Positions 25,550 to 34,706 of a stretch of 56,596 nucleotides of DNA are shown here, piece by piece; positions within the stretch are counted from its first letter, which is position 1; each line of letters begins with the position of its first letter. The position numbers and the translations under genes are program-made. This stretch comes from Uliginosibacterium gangwonense DSM 18521 (GTDB lineage: Bacteria; Pseudomonadota; Gammaproteobacteria; Burkholderiales; Rhodocyclaceae): assembly GCF_000373965.1 (NCBI RefSeq), contig NZ_KB892839.1, positions 121,722-178,317 of the forward strand, read 5' to 3'. The notes under the pieces are model-generated. The model was not told the origin of the DNA. It saw only the letters and a list, made by a program, of their open reading frames with translations, and did no database searches.

Positions 25550-27961
25550 TTATCCGAGTGTGACCACAACCTGATGGCGTCCTTCACCTAAAAGCGGCAA
25601 GGTACTTCCCGTGATGGGGGAGCCATCGACAGTGATGCTCTGGATGCCTTTGCAGACGTGGTGCGGGTTGCGTACCTCGATCTCGTAGATTGCACCACGG
25701 AATTTGCGGGTTGCACTGAAACCTTCCCAGGTGCTGGGGATGCACGGATTGATTTCTAACCCACGGTAGCTTGGCTGGAGGCCCAGAATGTGTCGGGTGG
25801 CAGCCTGATATGTCCAGGATGAGGTGCCCGATAGCCAGCTGTTGCGGCCCAGGCCAAATTGCGGGTGCTCATCCCCCAACATATTTTGCGGGTAGCAGTA
25901 GGGTTCCGCTTCGAATTCATCGATACACGTATTCTTGAACGCCGGATTGATCTGGTTGTAGTACTGGTAGGCCCGGTCGCCGTTACCGATGACTGTTTCG
26001 GCAATCATGACCCAAGGGTTGGTGTGCAGGAAGATGCCGCCATTTTCCTTGGCGCCCGGCGGGTAGGTGGAAACGCCGCCCAGGTTGCGGTCATAACCGT
26101 TGAAACCCGGTGCAGAGAGTTTCAAACCGTTTGCTGTGTTCAGATGCTTATTGACCGAATCTAGCGCTGTTTGGGCGCGTTCCGCTTCAGCAAAACCGCA
26201 AAGCACGTTCCAGCTTTGTGAGTTGATATAGATTTTGCCGTGGGTGTTTTTGTGCGAACCCAGTGGGCTGCCATCGTGATCAAAATAGCGGATGTACCAT
26301 TCGCCGTCCCAGGTTTCACGATTGACTGCCTCTTTCATCTCAGCGTAATAGCCACGATAGCGCTGGGCAGCCCCCGTGTCCTGCAGGGAATCGGCTAGTT
26401 CGATTATTTCCAGCAGTGCTTTGCCAAACTGCGGGGCGATGAAGTTGGATTCGGCACCGGTGCGCAGGTTGACAGTGTCATTCCAGTCGGCAAATCCCAG
26501 TAGCGGCAATCCGTGTTGGCCGCGATGGGTCCAGGTGAATTCGATGGCGCGTTGCAAGTGCTCCAGCACCGTAGCGTCTTCAAGCGGCAGGTGCTTCTCG
26601 TCCTTGTCATAGAAGGGGATTCGCTGGTCAAGGAAAGAGAAATCGCCGGTTTCCTTTACGTAAGCGCAAACAGCCAGGATGATCCACAAGTGGTCATCGC
26701 CATAAAAATGTGGGCGGTCAGGGAATTCATGTGAATCGCCTGAGCTGGCTTCCATGGTGGATGGATAGAACTGATGCATGGCGGAACCGTCACGTTTTTG
26801 CACGTGCAGCAGCTTGGTGATCAGCCCCCGCGCACCGTCAGGATCGTTGGCGACCATGCCCATGGAATCCTGCGAACTGTCTCGAAAACCAATTCCCCGG
26901 CCGCCAAAGCCCAGTTGGTACAAGGAGAGATCCCGCGACCAGTTCTTGGTGGTGTTGCATTGGCGGGGGTTGTGAATGTTGATCATGCTGTTGAAATTCG
27001 CATCTGGCGTCTTGACCTGCAAGGTGGCCAGATATTCATCCCAGAACTTTGCTAGTTCAACCAAGGCTGCATCGACCTGTGCCGGATTGCGGAAGCGCGC
27101 GATGGCTTTGGCGTCGGCTTCGATTGATTCAGCCTGGGATAACTGAGTGATCAGGCGTGTGGTCTGCCCTGGGGCCACGCTGCCCAAGTGGTGGAGGAGG
27201 GCTGCGATGTTGTCGCCACGGTGCGCTTCGTAGTTGAGCAGTTCTTGTGCTTGCAGGGCCAGGGGCGAGCGCCAGCTACCGTATTCATTGTCGCCCAGGA
27301 AGCGTCTGCGGTCGGATTCGAAAGACGATACAGGCCGGTTGGACGTGAAATAATTGACAGCCACATCGCGCTTCATGAAGGCATACTGGGTCAGTGCCAA
27401 CAAGCCTTCCGGCTGGCGTATGGCACGGCTCTGCATGGTTTGCGGCACCCAGTCTGCATTGGTGAATTGCTTGAGTGCATCAAAGTGGGTGTATTCCACG
27501 ACCGGAATGGCATCAATCTCCAGCGCAGTGTCACGCAGGTTGGTGATCTTGATGTCACGAATCACGCGGTGTTCGCCAAAGGGCACAAACACGGTGACTT
27601 CGGTACGGATGCCGTAAAATTCTGAAATGTAGGTGGAATACCCTAGACCGACATGGCACTCGTATCGATCATACGGATCAAGGGTCGGCACAAAGAAAGG
27701 CGAAAAAATCTTGTAGCTGCCGTCAGTCTGCATGAAGCGCAAATAGAGGGTTTCGCCCTTGAAATCGGAGGCAGGCGCTTGAGGTAGATATTTGACGATG
27801 CGGTTCAAGGCCGGGTCGCCCTTGCAGATCAGCGCGCCTCCTGTCTGATCCACGAAACCACCAAAGTTCAGGCCCCCAATATAGTTGATCCACTTGACTG
27901 GAGTCTTGGGATTGGTGATCACATACTCACGACGAGCATCGTCGAAATATCCATAATTCAT
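25550..27961 (-). CDS. GH94 disaccharide phosphorylase of unassigned specificity
   Basis: A GH94 enzyme of 803 residues, which splits a beta-linked disaccharide with phosphate to give a sugar 1-phosphate. It opens with the family's N-terminus (MNYGYFDDARREYVITNPKTP). The catalytic acid is Asp492 in GFADWNDTVN. Other family blocks are GIGFRDSSQDSMG, FYGDDHLWIILAV, GWxx-type STYPPGAKENGGIF and SWLSGTSSWTY. It differs from its neighbour in the subsite region (DWNDT instead of DWNDC) and in the GFRDSSQDS block, so it is a paralogue with another substrate. Chitobiose, cellobionate, laminaribiose or longer cellodextrins are options I cannot separate. ATG 27961 is chosen for the conserved start. Second gene of a two-gene unit. 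Confidence 0.88.
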   Translation of the reverse strand: MNYGYFDDARREYVITNPKTPVKWINYIGGLNFGGFVDQTGGALICKGDPALNRIVKYLPQAPASDFKGETLYLRFMQTDGSYKIFSPFFVPTLDPYDRYECHVGLGYSTYISEFYGIRTEVTVFVPFGEHRVIRDIKITNLRDTALEIDAIPVVEYTHFDALKQFTNADWVPQTMQSRAIRQPEGLLALTQYAFMKRDVAVNYFTSNRPVSSFESDRRRFLGDNEYGSWRSPLALQAQELLNYEAHRGDNIAALLHHLGSVAPGQTTRLITQLSQAESIEADAKAIARFRNPAQVDAALVELAKFWDEYLATLQVKTPDANFNSMINIHNPRQCNTTKNWSRDLSLYQLGFGGRGIGFRDSSQDSMGMVANDPDGARGLITKLLHVQKRDGSAMHQFYPSTMEASSGDSHEFPDRPHFYGDDHLWIILAVCAYVKETGDFSFLDQRIPFYDKDEKHLPLEDATVLEHLQRAIEFTWTHRGQHGLPLLGFADWNDTVNLRTGAESNFIAPQFGKALLEIIELADSLQDTGAAQRYRGYYAEMKEAVNRETWDGEWYIRYFDHDGSPLGSHKNTHGKIYINSQSWNVLCGFAEAERAQTALDSVNKHLNTANGLKLSAPGFNGYDRNLGGVSTYPPGAKENGGIFLHTNPWVMIAETVIGNGDRAYQYYNQINPAFKNTCIDEFEAEPYCYPQNMLGDEHPQFGLGRNSWLSGTSSWTYQAATRHILGLQPSYRGLEINPCIPSTWEGFSATRKFRGAIYEIEVRNPHHVCKGIQSITVDGSPITGSTLPLLGEGRHQVVVTLG

Positions 27962-28050
27962 GCTTGCCTGCCTCCTTGTTTTAATATCCCCTTTGTTGGG
28001 GCTTGTCGCGTCTGTAGGACACCTTCTTCTGTGCAATGCTATTCCACATG

Positions 28051-28103
28051 TCTGCCCAAAGTTGGGCAGAATTGGCATCCGGAGCGAAACAATCGCTCCG
28101 GAT
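28051..28103 (-). repeat. Two inverted repeats between the GH94 genes
   Basis: The first is TCTGCCCAA-AG-TTGGGCAGA (28051-28070). The second is a perfect 11-pair stem ATCCGGAGCGA/TCGCTCCGGAT with a 5-base loop (28077-28103). Neither has a T tract, so they are likely mRNA-processing or protective hairpins, or an attenuator, in the 152-base gap. Confidence 0.7.
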
Positions 28104-28113
28104 TTGGGCCGTT

Positions 28114-30582
28114 TTACCCTAGAACAACTTCAACCTGGTGGGTCTTGCCGTCGCCAGCGAAGGGAATGGGCAGGGCCGCATCAAGCTCACGTCCGTCTAT
28201 CGAGAGCTTTTTCACACCCTTGCATACGCCATTTGGATTTTTCACGGTGATGTTGTAGGTGTCGCCCCGGAATCGACGGGTTGCGGTAAAGCCGCTCCAG
28301 CTCTTGGGGATGCAGGGATCAACACGCAGGCCGCTGTAGTCGGGCTTGATGCCCAGCAGGCCTTGGCTGACCACGACGAAAGTCCAGGCTGCCGTGCCGG
28401 TGAGCCAGTTGTTCTTGGCTTCGCCAAAGCAGGGGGCATCCTTGCCCGCAATCATCTGGGCGTAGACATATGGTTCGCCACGGTAGGTTTCAATCTGATC
28501 CTGTTTGGCAGACGGACAGATGGATAGGTAATACTCCAACGCGCGTTCGCCTTCACCCAAAATACACCAGCCCAAGTGGACCCAGGTGTTGTTGTGGCTG
28601 AAAATCCCGGCGTTTTCCTTGACTCCAGGTGGGTAGGAAGTGACTTCGCCCAGGTTTTTGTCATAGGTGGAGTAGGCGGGTTGTTGCAGCACCACGCCAT
28701 TCTTGGTGAATAGGTGTTTGTGGACCGATTCCATTGCCTGACGGGCACGGCCATTCTTTTCGCCGGCGCCGCCCAGCACACACCAGCCTTGGCTTTCGAT
28801 GAAGATTTTGCCTTCTTCGTTGGTCTTGGAGCCGACGACTTTGCCTTGTGCATCGTAGGCACGGGTGTACCATTCCCCGTCCCACGCTACCCGTTCTACT
28901 GTTTCCAGCATCTCGGCATGGTGGTCGCGCATGCGCTTGGTTTCATCTGCCTTGCCCAGGAAGTCGTACAGGTCACTCATGTCGCGGGCGGCGTAAAGGA
29001 AGAGGCCTGCAATCATCACTGATTCTGCTTTGGAATCCTTCACGTCGCCTGCGGTCTGGAAGGATTCGTTGGGTTCGGTGGAGAAGCAGTTCAGGTTCAG
29101 GCAGTCATTCCAGTCAGCGTGTCCGATCAGCGGCAGTCCGTTGGGGCCGCGCTTCTTCATCGTGTAGGCGATGGAAGTTTCCAGGTGATGCAGCAAAGTG
29201 TGCGTGGCTGTGCCGGTGACATATTGGATGTCTGCATACCCGCAAGGTTCTTGCAGGATGGAGGTGTCGCCGGATTCCTTGATATAGGAACAGGTGGAGA
29301 GGACCAGCCACAGGTGATCGTCATAGAAGTCACCGCCGATATCGGCATTGCCCTTCTTGGTGAGTGGTTGATACTGGTGGTAACAGGTGCCGTCAGAGAG
29401 CTGTGTGGCGGCGATATCCAGAATGCGTTGGCGGGCACGGCTGGGAATCATGTGCACAAAGCCGAGCAAATCCTGGTTGGAATCACGGAAGCCCATACCA
29501 CGGCCAATCCCGGTTTCATACATGGAGGCCGAGCGGCTCATGTTGAAGGTGGCCATGCATTGATACTGGTTCCAGGTATTGAGCATGCGGTTTGCATGTT
29601 CGTTCGGGCATTCTGCCTGGAAGTTGCCCAGCAGGTCGCTCCAGTACTTGGCCAGCGAGGCAAATGCAGCATCCACCGCACCAGGGGCGGAGTATTTGGC
29701 AAGAATTTCGCGTCCAAACTTCTTGTTCATCACGAAGGGCGCGTCGAACTTTTCTTCCTCACCTTGCTCGACATAGGCCAGCACGAAAGCAAAGGTTTCT
29801 TCGGCGCCGGGGGCAAGATCCAGATCGACCTGATGTGAACCGATCGGGTTCCAGCCAAAAGCCATGGAGTTGGTGGCTTGGCCCGCAAAGGGCACCTTGG
29901 CTTCATGCAGACCTTCATGGATACCGACGAAAGCGTCACGCGAGGTGTCAAAACCGGCGATGGGGCGCGTACAGGCGAAAAGCGTGTAGTGATTGCGGCG
30001 CTCACGATATTCGGTCTTGTGGTAGATGGCCGAGCCTTCAACTTCCACTTCACCAATCGAGTAGGTGCGCTGGTAGTTGGTCATGTCATTGAGCGCTTCG
30101 AAGAAGCAGAACTCCTGATAGGAGAACAGCTTGGGGCGCTTGTGCGCTTTGCTCTTGTTGCGCACGGTGACTTTCCACACTTCCAGGTTTTCACCTGGGG
30201 GAACAAAGAACAAGGTCTCGACTTCCAGCCCATCACGCTCGCCTAGGATGCGGGTGTAGCCCAGCCCGTGGCGGCATTCATAGCGCGTCCCCTTGGCCTT
30301 GACTGGTTTCCAGCCAGGGTTCCATACCGAGCCTTCATCATTGACGTAGAAATAGCGGCCACCCAGGTCATACGGCACGTTGTTGTAGCGGTAGCGCGTC
30401 AGGCGACGCAGCTTGGCGTCTTTCCAGAAGGTGTAGCCGCCAGCCGTGTTGGTGCACAGCCCGAAGAATTCGTCCTGCCCCAGATAGTTCAGCCAGGGTA
30501 AGGGCGTGTCAGGACGTGTGATAACGTATTCACGCGCTGCATCATCAAAATAGCCGAAGGCATTTGGGGCCTTGTCATTCAT
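28114..30582 (-). CDS. Cellobiose phosphorylase (GH94)
   Basis: A cytosolic enzyme of 822 residues that converts cellobiose and phosphate to glucose 1-phosphate and glucose, saving one ATP per disaccharide. It closely follows the Cellvibrio gilvus enzyme as I recall it: FGYFDDAAREYVITRPDTP at the start, RRLTRYRYNNVP, YHKTEYRERRNHYT, NMSRSASMYETGIGRGMG, FRDSNQDLLGFVHMIP and YHQYQPLTKKGNADIG. The catalytic acid is Asp490 in GHADWNDCLNLNCFS. The length is that of the C. gilvus enzyme. ATG 30582 is chosen by this match. LacI-type operators lie 113 bases upstream. No cellobiose transporter is in the window. Confidence 0.95.
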   Translation of the reverse strand: MNDKAPNAFGYFDDAAREYVITRPDTPLPWLNYLGQDEFFGLCTNTAGGYTFWKDAKLRRLTRYRYNNVPYDLGGRYFYVNDEGSVWNPGWKPVKAKGTRYECRHGLGYTRILGERDGLEVETLFFVPPGENLEVWKVTVRNKSKAHKRPKLFSYQEFCFFEALNDMTNYQRTYSIGEVEVEGSAIYHKTEYRERRNHYTLFACTRPIAGFDTSRDAFVGIHEGLHEAKVPFAGQATNSMAFGWNPIGSHQVDLDLAPGAEETFAFVLAYVEQGEEEKFDAPFVMNKKFGREILAKYSAPGAVDAAFASLAKYWSDLLGNFQAECPNEHANRMLNTWNQYQCMATFNMSRSASMYETGIGRGMGFRDSNQDLLGFVHMIPSRARQRILDIAATQLSDGTCYHQYQPLTKKGNADIGGDFYDDHLWLVLSTCSYIKESGDTSILQEPCGYADIQYVTGTATHTLLHHLETSIAYTMKKRGPNGLPLIGHADWNDCLNLNCFSTEPNESFQTAGDVKDSKAESVMIAGLFLYAARDMSDLYDFLGKADETKRMRDHHAEMLETVERVAWDGEWYTRAYDAQGKVVGSKTNEEGKIFIESQGWCVLGGAGEKNGRARQAMESVHKHLFTKNGVVLQQPAYSTYDKNLGEVTSYPPGVKENAGIFSHNNTWVHLGWCILGEGERALEYYLSICPSAKQDQIETYRGEPYVYAQMIAGKDAPCFGEAKNNWLTGTAAWTFVVVSQGLLGIKPDYSGLRVDPCIPKSWSGFTATRRFRGDTYNITVKNPNGVCKGVKKLSIDGRELDAALPIPFAGDGKTHQVEVVLG

Positions 30583-30694
30583 TTGTCTTCTCTTCCTTGA
30601 AGTATGGATAGCTGGCACAGTGTTTTCGGCGGACCACGGCACGATGACAAATGCACTTGGCACACACCTCGATAGTGCTACACTCATATTTATA

Positions 30695-30725
30695 CATGAA
30701 AACGTTTTCACATTGCAAACGGTTT
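30695..30725. promoter_or_regulatory. Paired LacI/GalR-family operators before the GH94 operon
   Basis: A perfect 14-base palindrome TGAAAACGTTTTCA at 30695-30708, with the central CG typical of LacI-family sites, and an imperfect second copy TGCAAACGGTTTCA at 30712-30725. Centres are 17 bases apart. They lie between the divergent GH94 operon and the epimerase-like gene, so one regulator may control both. The regulator is not in the window. Confidence 0.75.
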
Positions 30726-30920
30726 CAGCTTGAAATCGGGTTAACCCGGATCAATCGGATCTGTGCTGGATGGGTAGGGTCTGGCTGTGCTGCCAAGAAG
30801 GGTATAAACCCTGTCGGCTCAGGCCATTTGGCTCAGCAGCGGGCTTTCGTGGCGTGTCCGGGTTAAACTCTAGGTTCAAAATTACATATCGATTCAGTCT
30901 TGGAAATAAGGGAGGGGGCT

Positions 30921-31745
30921 TTGAATAGCAAGCATCTGGTGTTGCAGGCGGGTAATCTGAGCATGGCGATTGATCCGATGGTGGGGGCCCGTATCGTGTC
31001 ATTTGCACTGGAGAGTAGCGAGTTGCTGACGCCCGCCTCTGTGCACGCCAATTACGGTTCCACTTTCTGGGATTCTCCGCAAACCAACTGGAACTGGCCG
31101 CCTCGGGCTGCATTGGATGCCAAGCCCTATGCGGTTGCGCAGGGTAAAGGGTGGGTGGAACTCACCAGCGAGGTGGATGCCTGCGGGCTGCAATTTGTGA
31201 AACGCATTCAGGCCAATGCTCAGCTTGGGCGGTTCGAGATTGATTACCGGATGATCAATCATTCCACGCAGCCCCTTAAGGCCGGGCCTTGGGAGGTGAC
31301 GCGGGTGGAGGGTGGCTTGAGTTTCTTCCCCTATGAAAGTGTTCCGGGGCTACCCCCAACCGCCCTGGAGCCAGTGGTGTATCAGGATGGGATCTGCTGG
31401 TATCCCTTTGATGCGGCCTATCTGGAGGTCGGGCACAAGCTTTTCAGCGGTGCTCGTGAAGGATGGCTGGCGCATGCGGGGCCTGCGCGTACCTTGTTCA
31501 TCAAGACTTTTCCAGATACCCAGCCCCAGGACTACGCGCCCGAGCAGGCCGAGGTGGAAATCTGGGGGCACGACAAGGGGGCTTATATTGAGCTGGAGAA
31601 CCACGGCGTCTATCAGACAATAATGCCAGGGCAGCAAACCAGCTACAAAGTGAATTGGTATCTTCGTCGCTTGGCTGATGGCGTGAATGCCACAGTGGGC
31701 AACGCCGAGTTGGTTAAATTGGTGAGGCAGATCATCGCCGCGTGA
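30921..31745 (+). CDS. DUF4380 / aldose-epimerase-like protein
   Basis: A protein of 274 residues with a beta-sandwich pattern like galactose mutarotase-type proteins (LSMAIDPMVGARIVSF; YGSTFWDSPQTNWNWPPR; EIDYRMINHSTQPLKAGPWEVTR, given in parts). No signal peptide. The family's activity is unproven; proteins of this fold often interconvert sugar anomers. TTG 30921 is chosen because GGAGG lies about 5-8 bases before it; no ATG fits without losing conserved residues. It is divergent from the GH94 operon with the LacI-type operators between them, which suggests a role in the same sugar pathway. Confidence 0.75.
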   Translation: MNSKHLVLQAGNLSMAIDPMVGARIVSFALESSELLTPASVHANYGSTFWDSPQTNWNWPPRAALDAKPYAVAQGKGWVELTSEVDACGLQFVKRIQANAQLGRFEIDYRMINHSTQPLKAGPWEVTRVEGGLSFFPYESVPGLPPTALEPVVYQDGICWYPFDAAYLEVGHKLFSGAREGWLAHAGPARTLFIKTFPDTQPQDYAPEQAEVEIWGHDKGAYIELENHGVYQTIMPGQQTSYKVNWYLRRLADGVNATVGNAELVKLVRQIIAA

Positions 31746-31783
31746 TCAATGCACGACAGCAACTGAAATCCACGTCAGGGCGT

Positions 31784-32644
31784 TTAGTTGTGGGTTTTGC
31801 CCACTCCCTTGCGCTGATCATCATAGTAGCTGCGTATCTCGGGTGGCAGCCATGCCCGGTAAGCTTTGAGCGCGGCTTCCGCTCCGCCGGTACGGATGAT
31901 CTCATTGATCTGCGCAATGGCCTTTTCCCCCAGCGGGGACCTGGAACAACTGATGTGTCCGGCCAATAGAGAGGTGTCTTCCGCAATCGGAAGAAAAACA
32001 TATTGGCTCGGGTCGCGCCCGATACGCCGTGCTGCGAATGACAGTTCGACGGCGTAGCCGATGACAGCATCCATCGATTGCCTGTTTGCCATACGGGTAA
32101 AACCGCTCAAAAAAATGTCGGATGCGGCAAAGGGCACCACAAATGAGCGTGCATTTTCTGCTTGCAGGAGGCTGTCGATGGTTGTGCCAAAACTGCGCCC
32201 CGAAGCGACGCCGACGCGGAATTTATGGCTGGCAAGGAGTTCCGACAGGCGCAGCTCCCCGTTTTCGTTCATATAGGGGCGGATACTGGCCAAACGTGAT
32301 TGCAGGGTAATCAGCCCGTTGGGGAGCAGATCAATGATCCTGTCTGAGAAGAGAGCGTTTTTCTCCCTCGTCGGGGTCTTGATCATGGCTGGATTGCACA
32401 CGTTGTCCCTGTGCTTGATCTCCTCCAGCGTGCGCAGGGTATTGGCTTCGGCCAGATCATGCTGGAATTGCGGCATCCGTGAGCGGATATAGGCTTCCCA
32501 TTGATCTGCCGCACCGGTTTGTTTGTCAGGCCCACTGAGGATGGAGATCGGGGGGAAGTCAGAGTGATACCAGACAATCGTATCTGCCGCCCAGGCAAAG
32601 AGGGGCAGGGTAAAGAGCAGCAGGTATGCCAAGACTTGCTTCAT
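31784..32644 (-). CDS. Periplasmic solute-binding-like protein (TIGR02285-like)
   Basis: A protein of 286 residues with a signal peptide (QVLAYLLLFTLPLFAWAA) and a type 2 periplasmic binding fold (SBP family 3). Landmarks are VWYHSDFPPISIL at the start, KFRVGVASGRSFGTTID in the middle and IAQINEIIRTGGAE near the end. No ABC permease or kinase domain is adjacent, so it may be a stand-alone sensor or scavenging protein. Convergent with the epimerase-like gene, stops 38 bases apart. Confidence 0.8.
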   Translation of the reverse strand: MKQVLAYLLLFTLPLFAWAADTIVWYHSDFPPISILSGPDKQTGAADQWEAYIRSRMPQFQHDLAEANTLRTLEEIKHRDNVCNPAMIKTPTREKNALFSDRIIDLLPNGLITLQSRLASIRPYMNENGELRLSELLASHKFRVGVASGRSFGTTIDSLLQAENARSFVVPFAASDIFLSGFTRMANRQSMDAVIGYAVELSFAARRIGRDPSQYVFLPIAEDTSLLAGHISCSRSPLGEKAIAQINEIIRTGGAEAALKAYRAWLPPEIRSYYDDQRKGVGKTHN

Positions 32645-32699
32645 GGGCTTACGTCATCAGACGATAGATCACAAGGACAGTCTTCAGGGTAGCCGTCTT

Positions 32700-32731
32700 C
32701 AGGCCAAGGTTCCAGTGTAATCCTTGGCCTG
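32700..32731 (-). terminator. Stem-loop after ycaO
   Basis: Perfect 10-pair stem CAGGCCAAGG/CCTTGGCCTG with a 12-base loop, 19 bases past the ycaO stop. No T tract. Confidence 0.55.
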
Positions 32732-32749
32732 CAGGTTCATTCAAACACT

Positions 32750-34477
32750 TTATGCCCGTTTGGCTGCCTGAACTTTGGCATATGCAGCAAGCAGGCGCGC
32801 ATGCATTTTGCAGCCTTCAAGCTGGGGGCCGGGCGCCTTGATACCAAAGAAGCGTTCCTCCCCGCCCAAGAGCTGTATGGCCTGGGCGACAGTGCCCTCG
32901 CCATACAGCGCGTGAAGTGCCTCGTCATAATGCTTGTCTTCTTCCAGTGCCAGGAGTGTTTCGATGCAGTGGTACACCTTGCGGCGAGATGGCGAGATTT
33001 GTTCGAAGTGGCGGACCCAATCCAAGCCCTCACGAATCGCGTTTTCGTCCCCGATCGAAAGCGCCAGCATGGTCTTGAGTTCGCCGATACGCAAATCCTC
33101 CCACACCGACCCGGCGTCGGCTGCGAGACCGATCACTGCGGCGACCAGCCGCTGGTCATCCAGCCCCTGGTCTTGCAGTGCTTCGAGCAGATCAGCCACT
33201 TCTTCGTCGTCGAGCTGGTCGAGGAGCAGGATGCTGGGCCGCAGATCGTTGCCGAGACTGTTGTTGTCATACTCCAGTTCATCAATGGGATAGATTTCAG
33301 ACAGGGTAGGCACAAGAATGCGGCAGGCATACACACCCAGATGGGTGAAATCTGCAATATAGATGTCGTGGCCCGTGGCGTGGATCAATTCGCACAGGCG
33401 GTCGAATTCCTGCTGTGTATTGCCGGAGAAATCCCAGTCGCAGAATTCATAATCCGGTGCATCGGCGAGAAAATTCCAATGCACGATGCCGCTGGAGTCG
33501 ACGAAATGAATCTCCAGGTTGGGCACCGAAGCCGCTTCTTCACGGTCGTGCCCAGGGGGTGGGAAGCCATCCAGCGCAGCCAATGCACGGCCTTGCAGCA
33601 ACTCGGTCAGCGCCCGTTCGAGGGCTACCTCGAAACGCGGGTGTGCGCCAAAGCTGACGAAGCAGCCCTGGTCATGTGGATTGAGCAGGGTGACATTGAC
33701 AACCGGATATTGTCCTCCCAGCGACGCGTCGCGTACCAATATGCCAAAACCTGCTTCGCGCAGACCATGAATGCCTGCGGCGATATGTGGGAAACGGGCG
33801 ATCACCTCTTCTGGCACGGCAGGCAGACACAGGCATTCGCGGATCACGCGGAATTTCACGTGGCGTTCGAGCACTTCGGAGAGTGCCTGGGTACGTGCTT
33901 CGGTTGCGGTATTGCCCGCTGACATGCCATTGCTGACATACAGATTGCTGATCACGTTGACCGGGAAATACACCGTTTCACCATCGCGCTGGCGCACGTA
34001 GGGGATCGCGCAGATGCCTCGAGCCAGATTGCCGGAGTTCAGGTCAACCAGTGTTTCGGCATCAATATCTCCTTCAGGGTTGTAGATATCCTGCAACTCT
34101 GGCGTGAGGAGTTCTTCGGGCCATTCGTAAGCCCCCTCCAGGTCAAACCACCGCTCTTGCGGATAATGGCAGAAAGGCGCCTGCGCATTGGCTTCACCGA
34201 GGTAGTAGTGCGACCAGAAGTAATTACATGACAGGCGCTCAAAGAATTCACCCAATGCGCTTGCACGGGCAGCGAGTTCAGAGGCGCCTTTGCCATTGGT
34301 GTAGATCAAGGGGCAGTCCGCATCGCGCAAATGTACTGACCAGACGTTTTCCACCGGGTTGAGCCAGGATTGTTCCTCCGCACGGAACCCCAAGGCTGCA
34401 AGTTTGCCCTGCAAGGTGGCAATGGTGGATTCGAGCGAAGCGTCTTTGCCCGGAATGAAGTGTTCGGTCGAAGTCAT
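32750..34477 (-). CDS. ycaO: YcaO-domain protein (E. coli YcaO type)
   Basis: A protein of 575 residues. The YcaO ATP-dependent cyclodehydratase domain fills about residues 60-390 (GKGASELAARASALGEFFER; EARTQALSEVLERHVK; FEVALERALTELLQGRAL). A helical TPR-like C-terminal domain follows (DLLEALQDQGLDDQRLVAAV). The E. coli homologue (586 residues) is linked to beta-methylthiolation of ribosomal protein S12 with RimO. No precursor peptide, dehydrogenase or RimO gene is next to it, so it is a housekeeping-type copy rather than part of a peptide-antibiotic cluster. ATG 34477 is chosen by family length. Confidence 0.92.
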   Translation of the reverse strand: MTSTEHFIPGKDASLESTIATLQGKLAALGFRAEEQSWLNPVENVWSVHLRDADCPLIYTNGKGASELAARASALGEFFERLSCNYFWSHYYLGEANAQAPFCHYPQERWFDLEGAYEWPEELLTPELQDIYNPEGDIDAETLVDLNSGNLARGICAIPYVRQRDGETVYFPVNVISNLYVSNGMSAGNTATEARTQALSEVLERHVKFRVIRECLCLPAVPEEVIARFPHIAAGIHGLREAGFGILVRDASLGGQYPVVNVTLLNPHDQGCFVSFGAHPRFEVALERALTELLQGRALAALDGFPPPGHDREEAASVPNLEIHFVDSSGIVHWNFLADAPDYEFCDWDFSGNTQQEFDRLCELIHATGHDIYIADFTHLGVYACRILVPTLSEIYPIDELEYDNNSLGNDLRPSILLLDQLDDEEVADLLEALQDQGLDDQRLVAAVIGLAADAGSVWEDLRIGELKTMLALSIGDENAIREGLDWVRHFEQISPSRRKVYHCIETLLALEEDKHYDEALHALYGEGTVAQAIQLLGGEERFFGIKAPGPQLEGCKMHARLLAAYAKVQAAKRA

Positions 34478-34660
34478 GTCAGCCTCGCGCAGTGAATGTG
34501 AAATGGCAGCGCATTGTACGGTATAGCCGCCTGGCACAGCGTGTCAAAGCGCTGTAGCGCGAAGATTTGTCTCAAATCGACCAGCGAGGCAGGGCCGCTA
34601 TGCGTCAGTTTCCAGAATATTGCGAGATTGTTCCTGTGCCAAGGTGAGGGGCTGGCCGCT

Positions 34661-34701
34661 AAACCCCCACAATAGAAATAGCTGGTATATTGTGGGGGTT
34701 T
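34661..34701 (-). terminator. Strong terminator hairpin downstream of binding-protein gene
   Basis: Perfect 14-pair stem AAACCCCCACAATA/TATTGTGGGGGTTT with a 13-base loop, 5 bases after the stop at 34707. Confidence 0.85.
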
Positions 34702-34706
34702 GGTAA

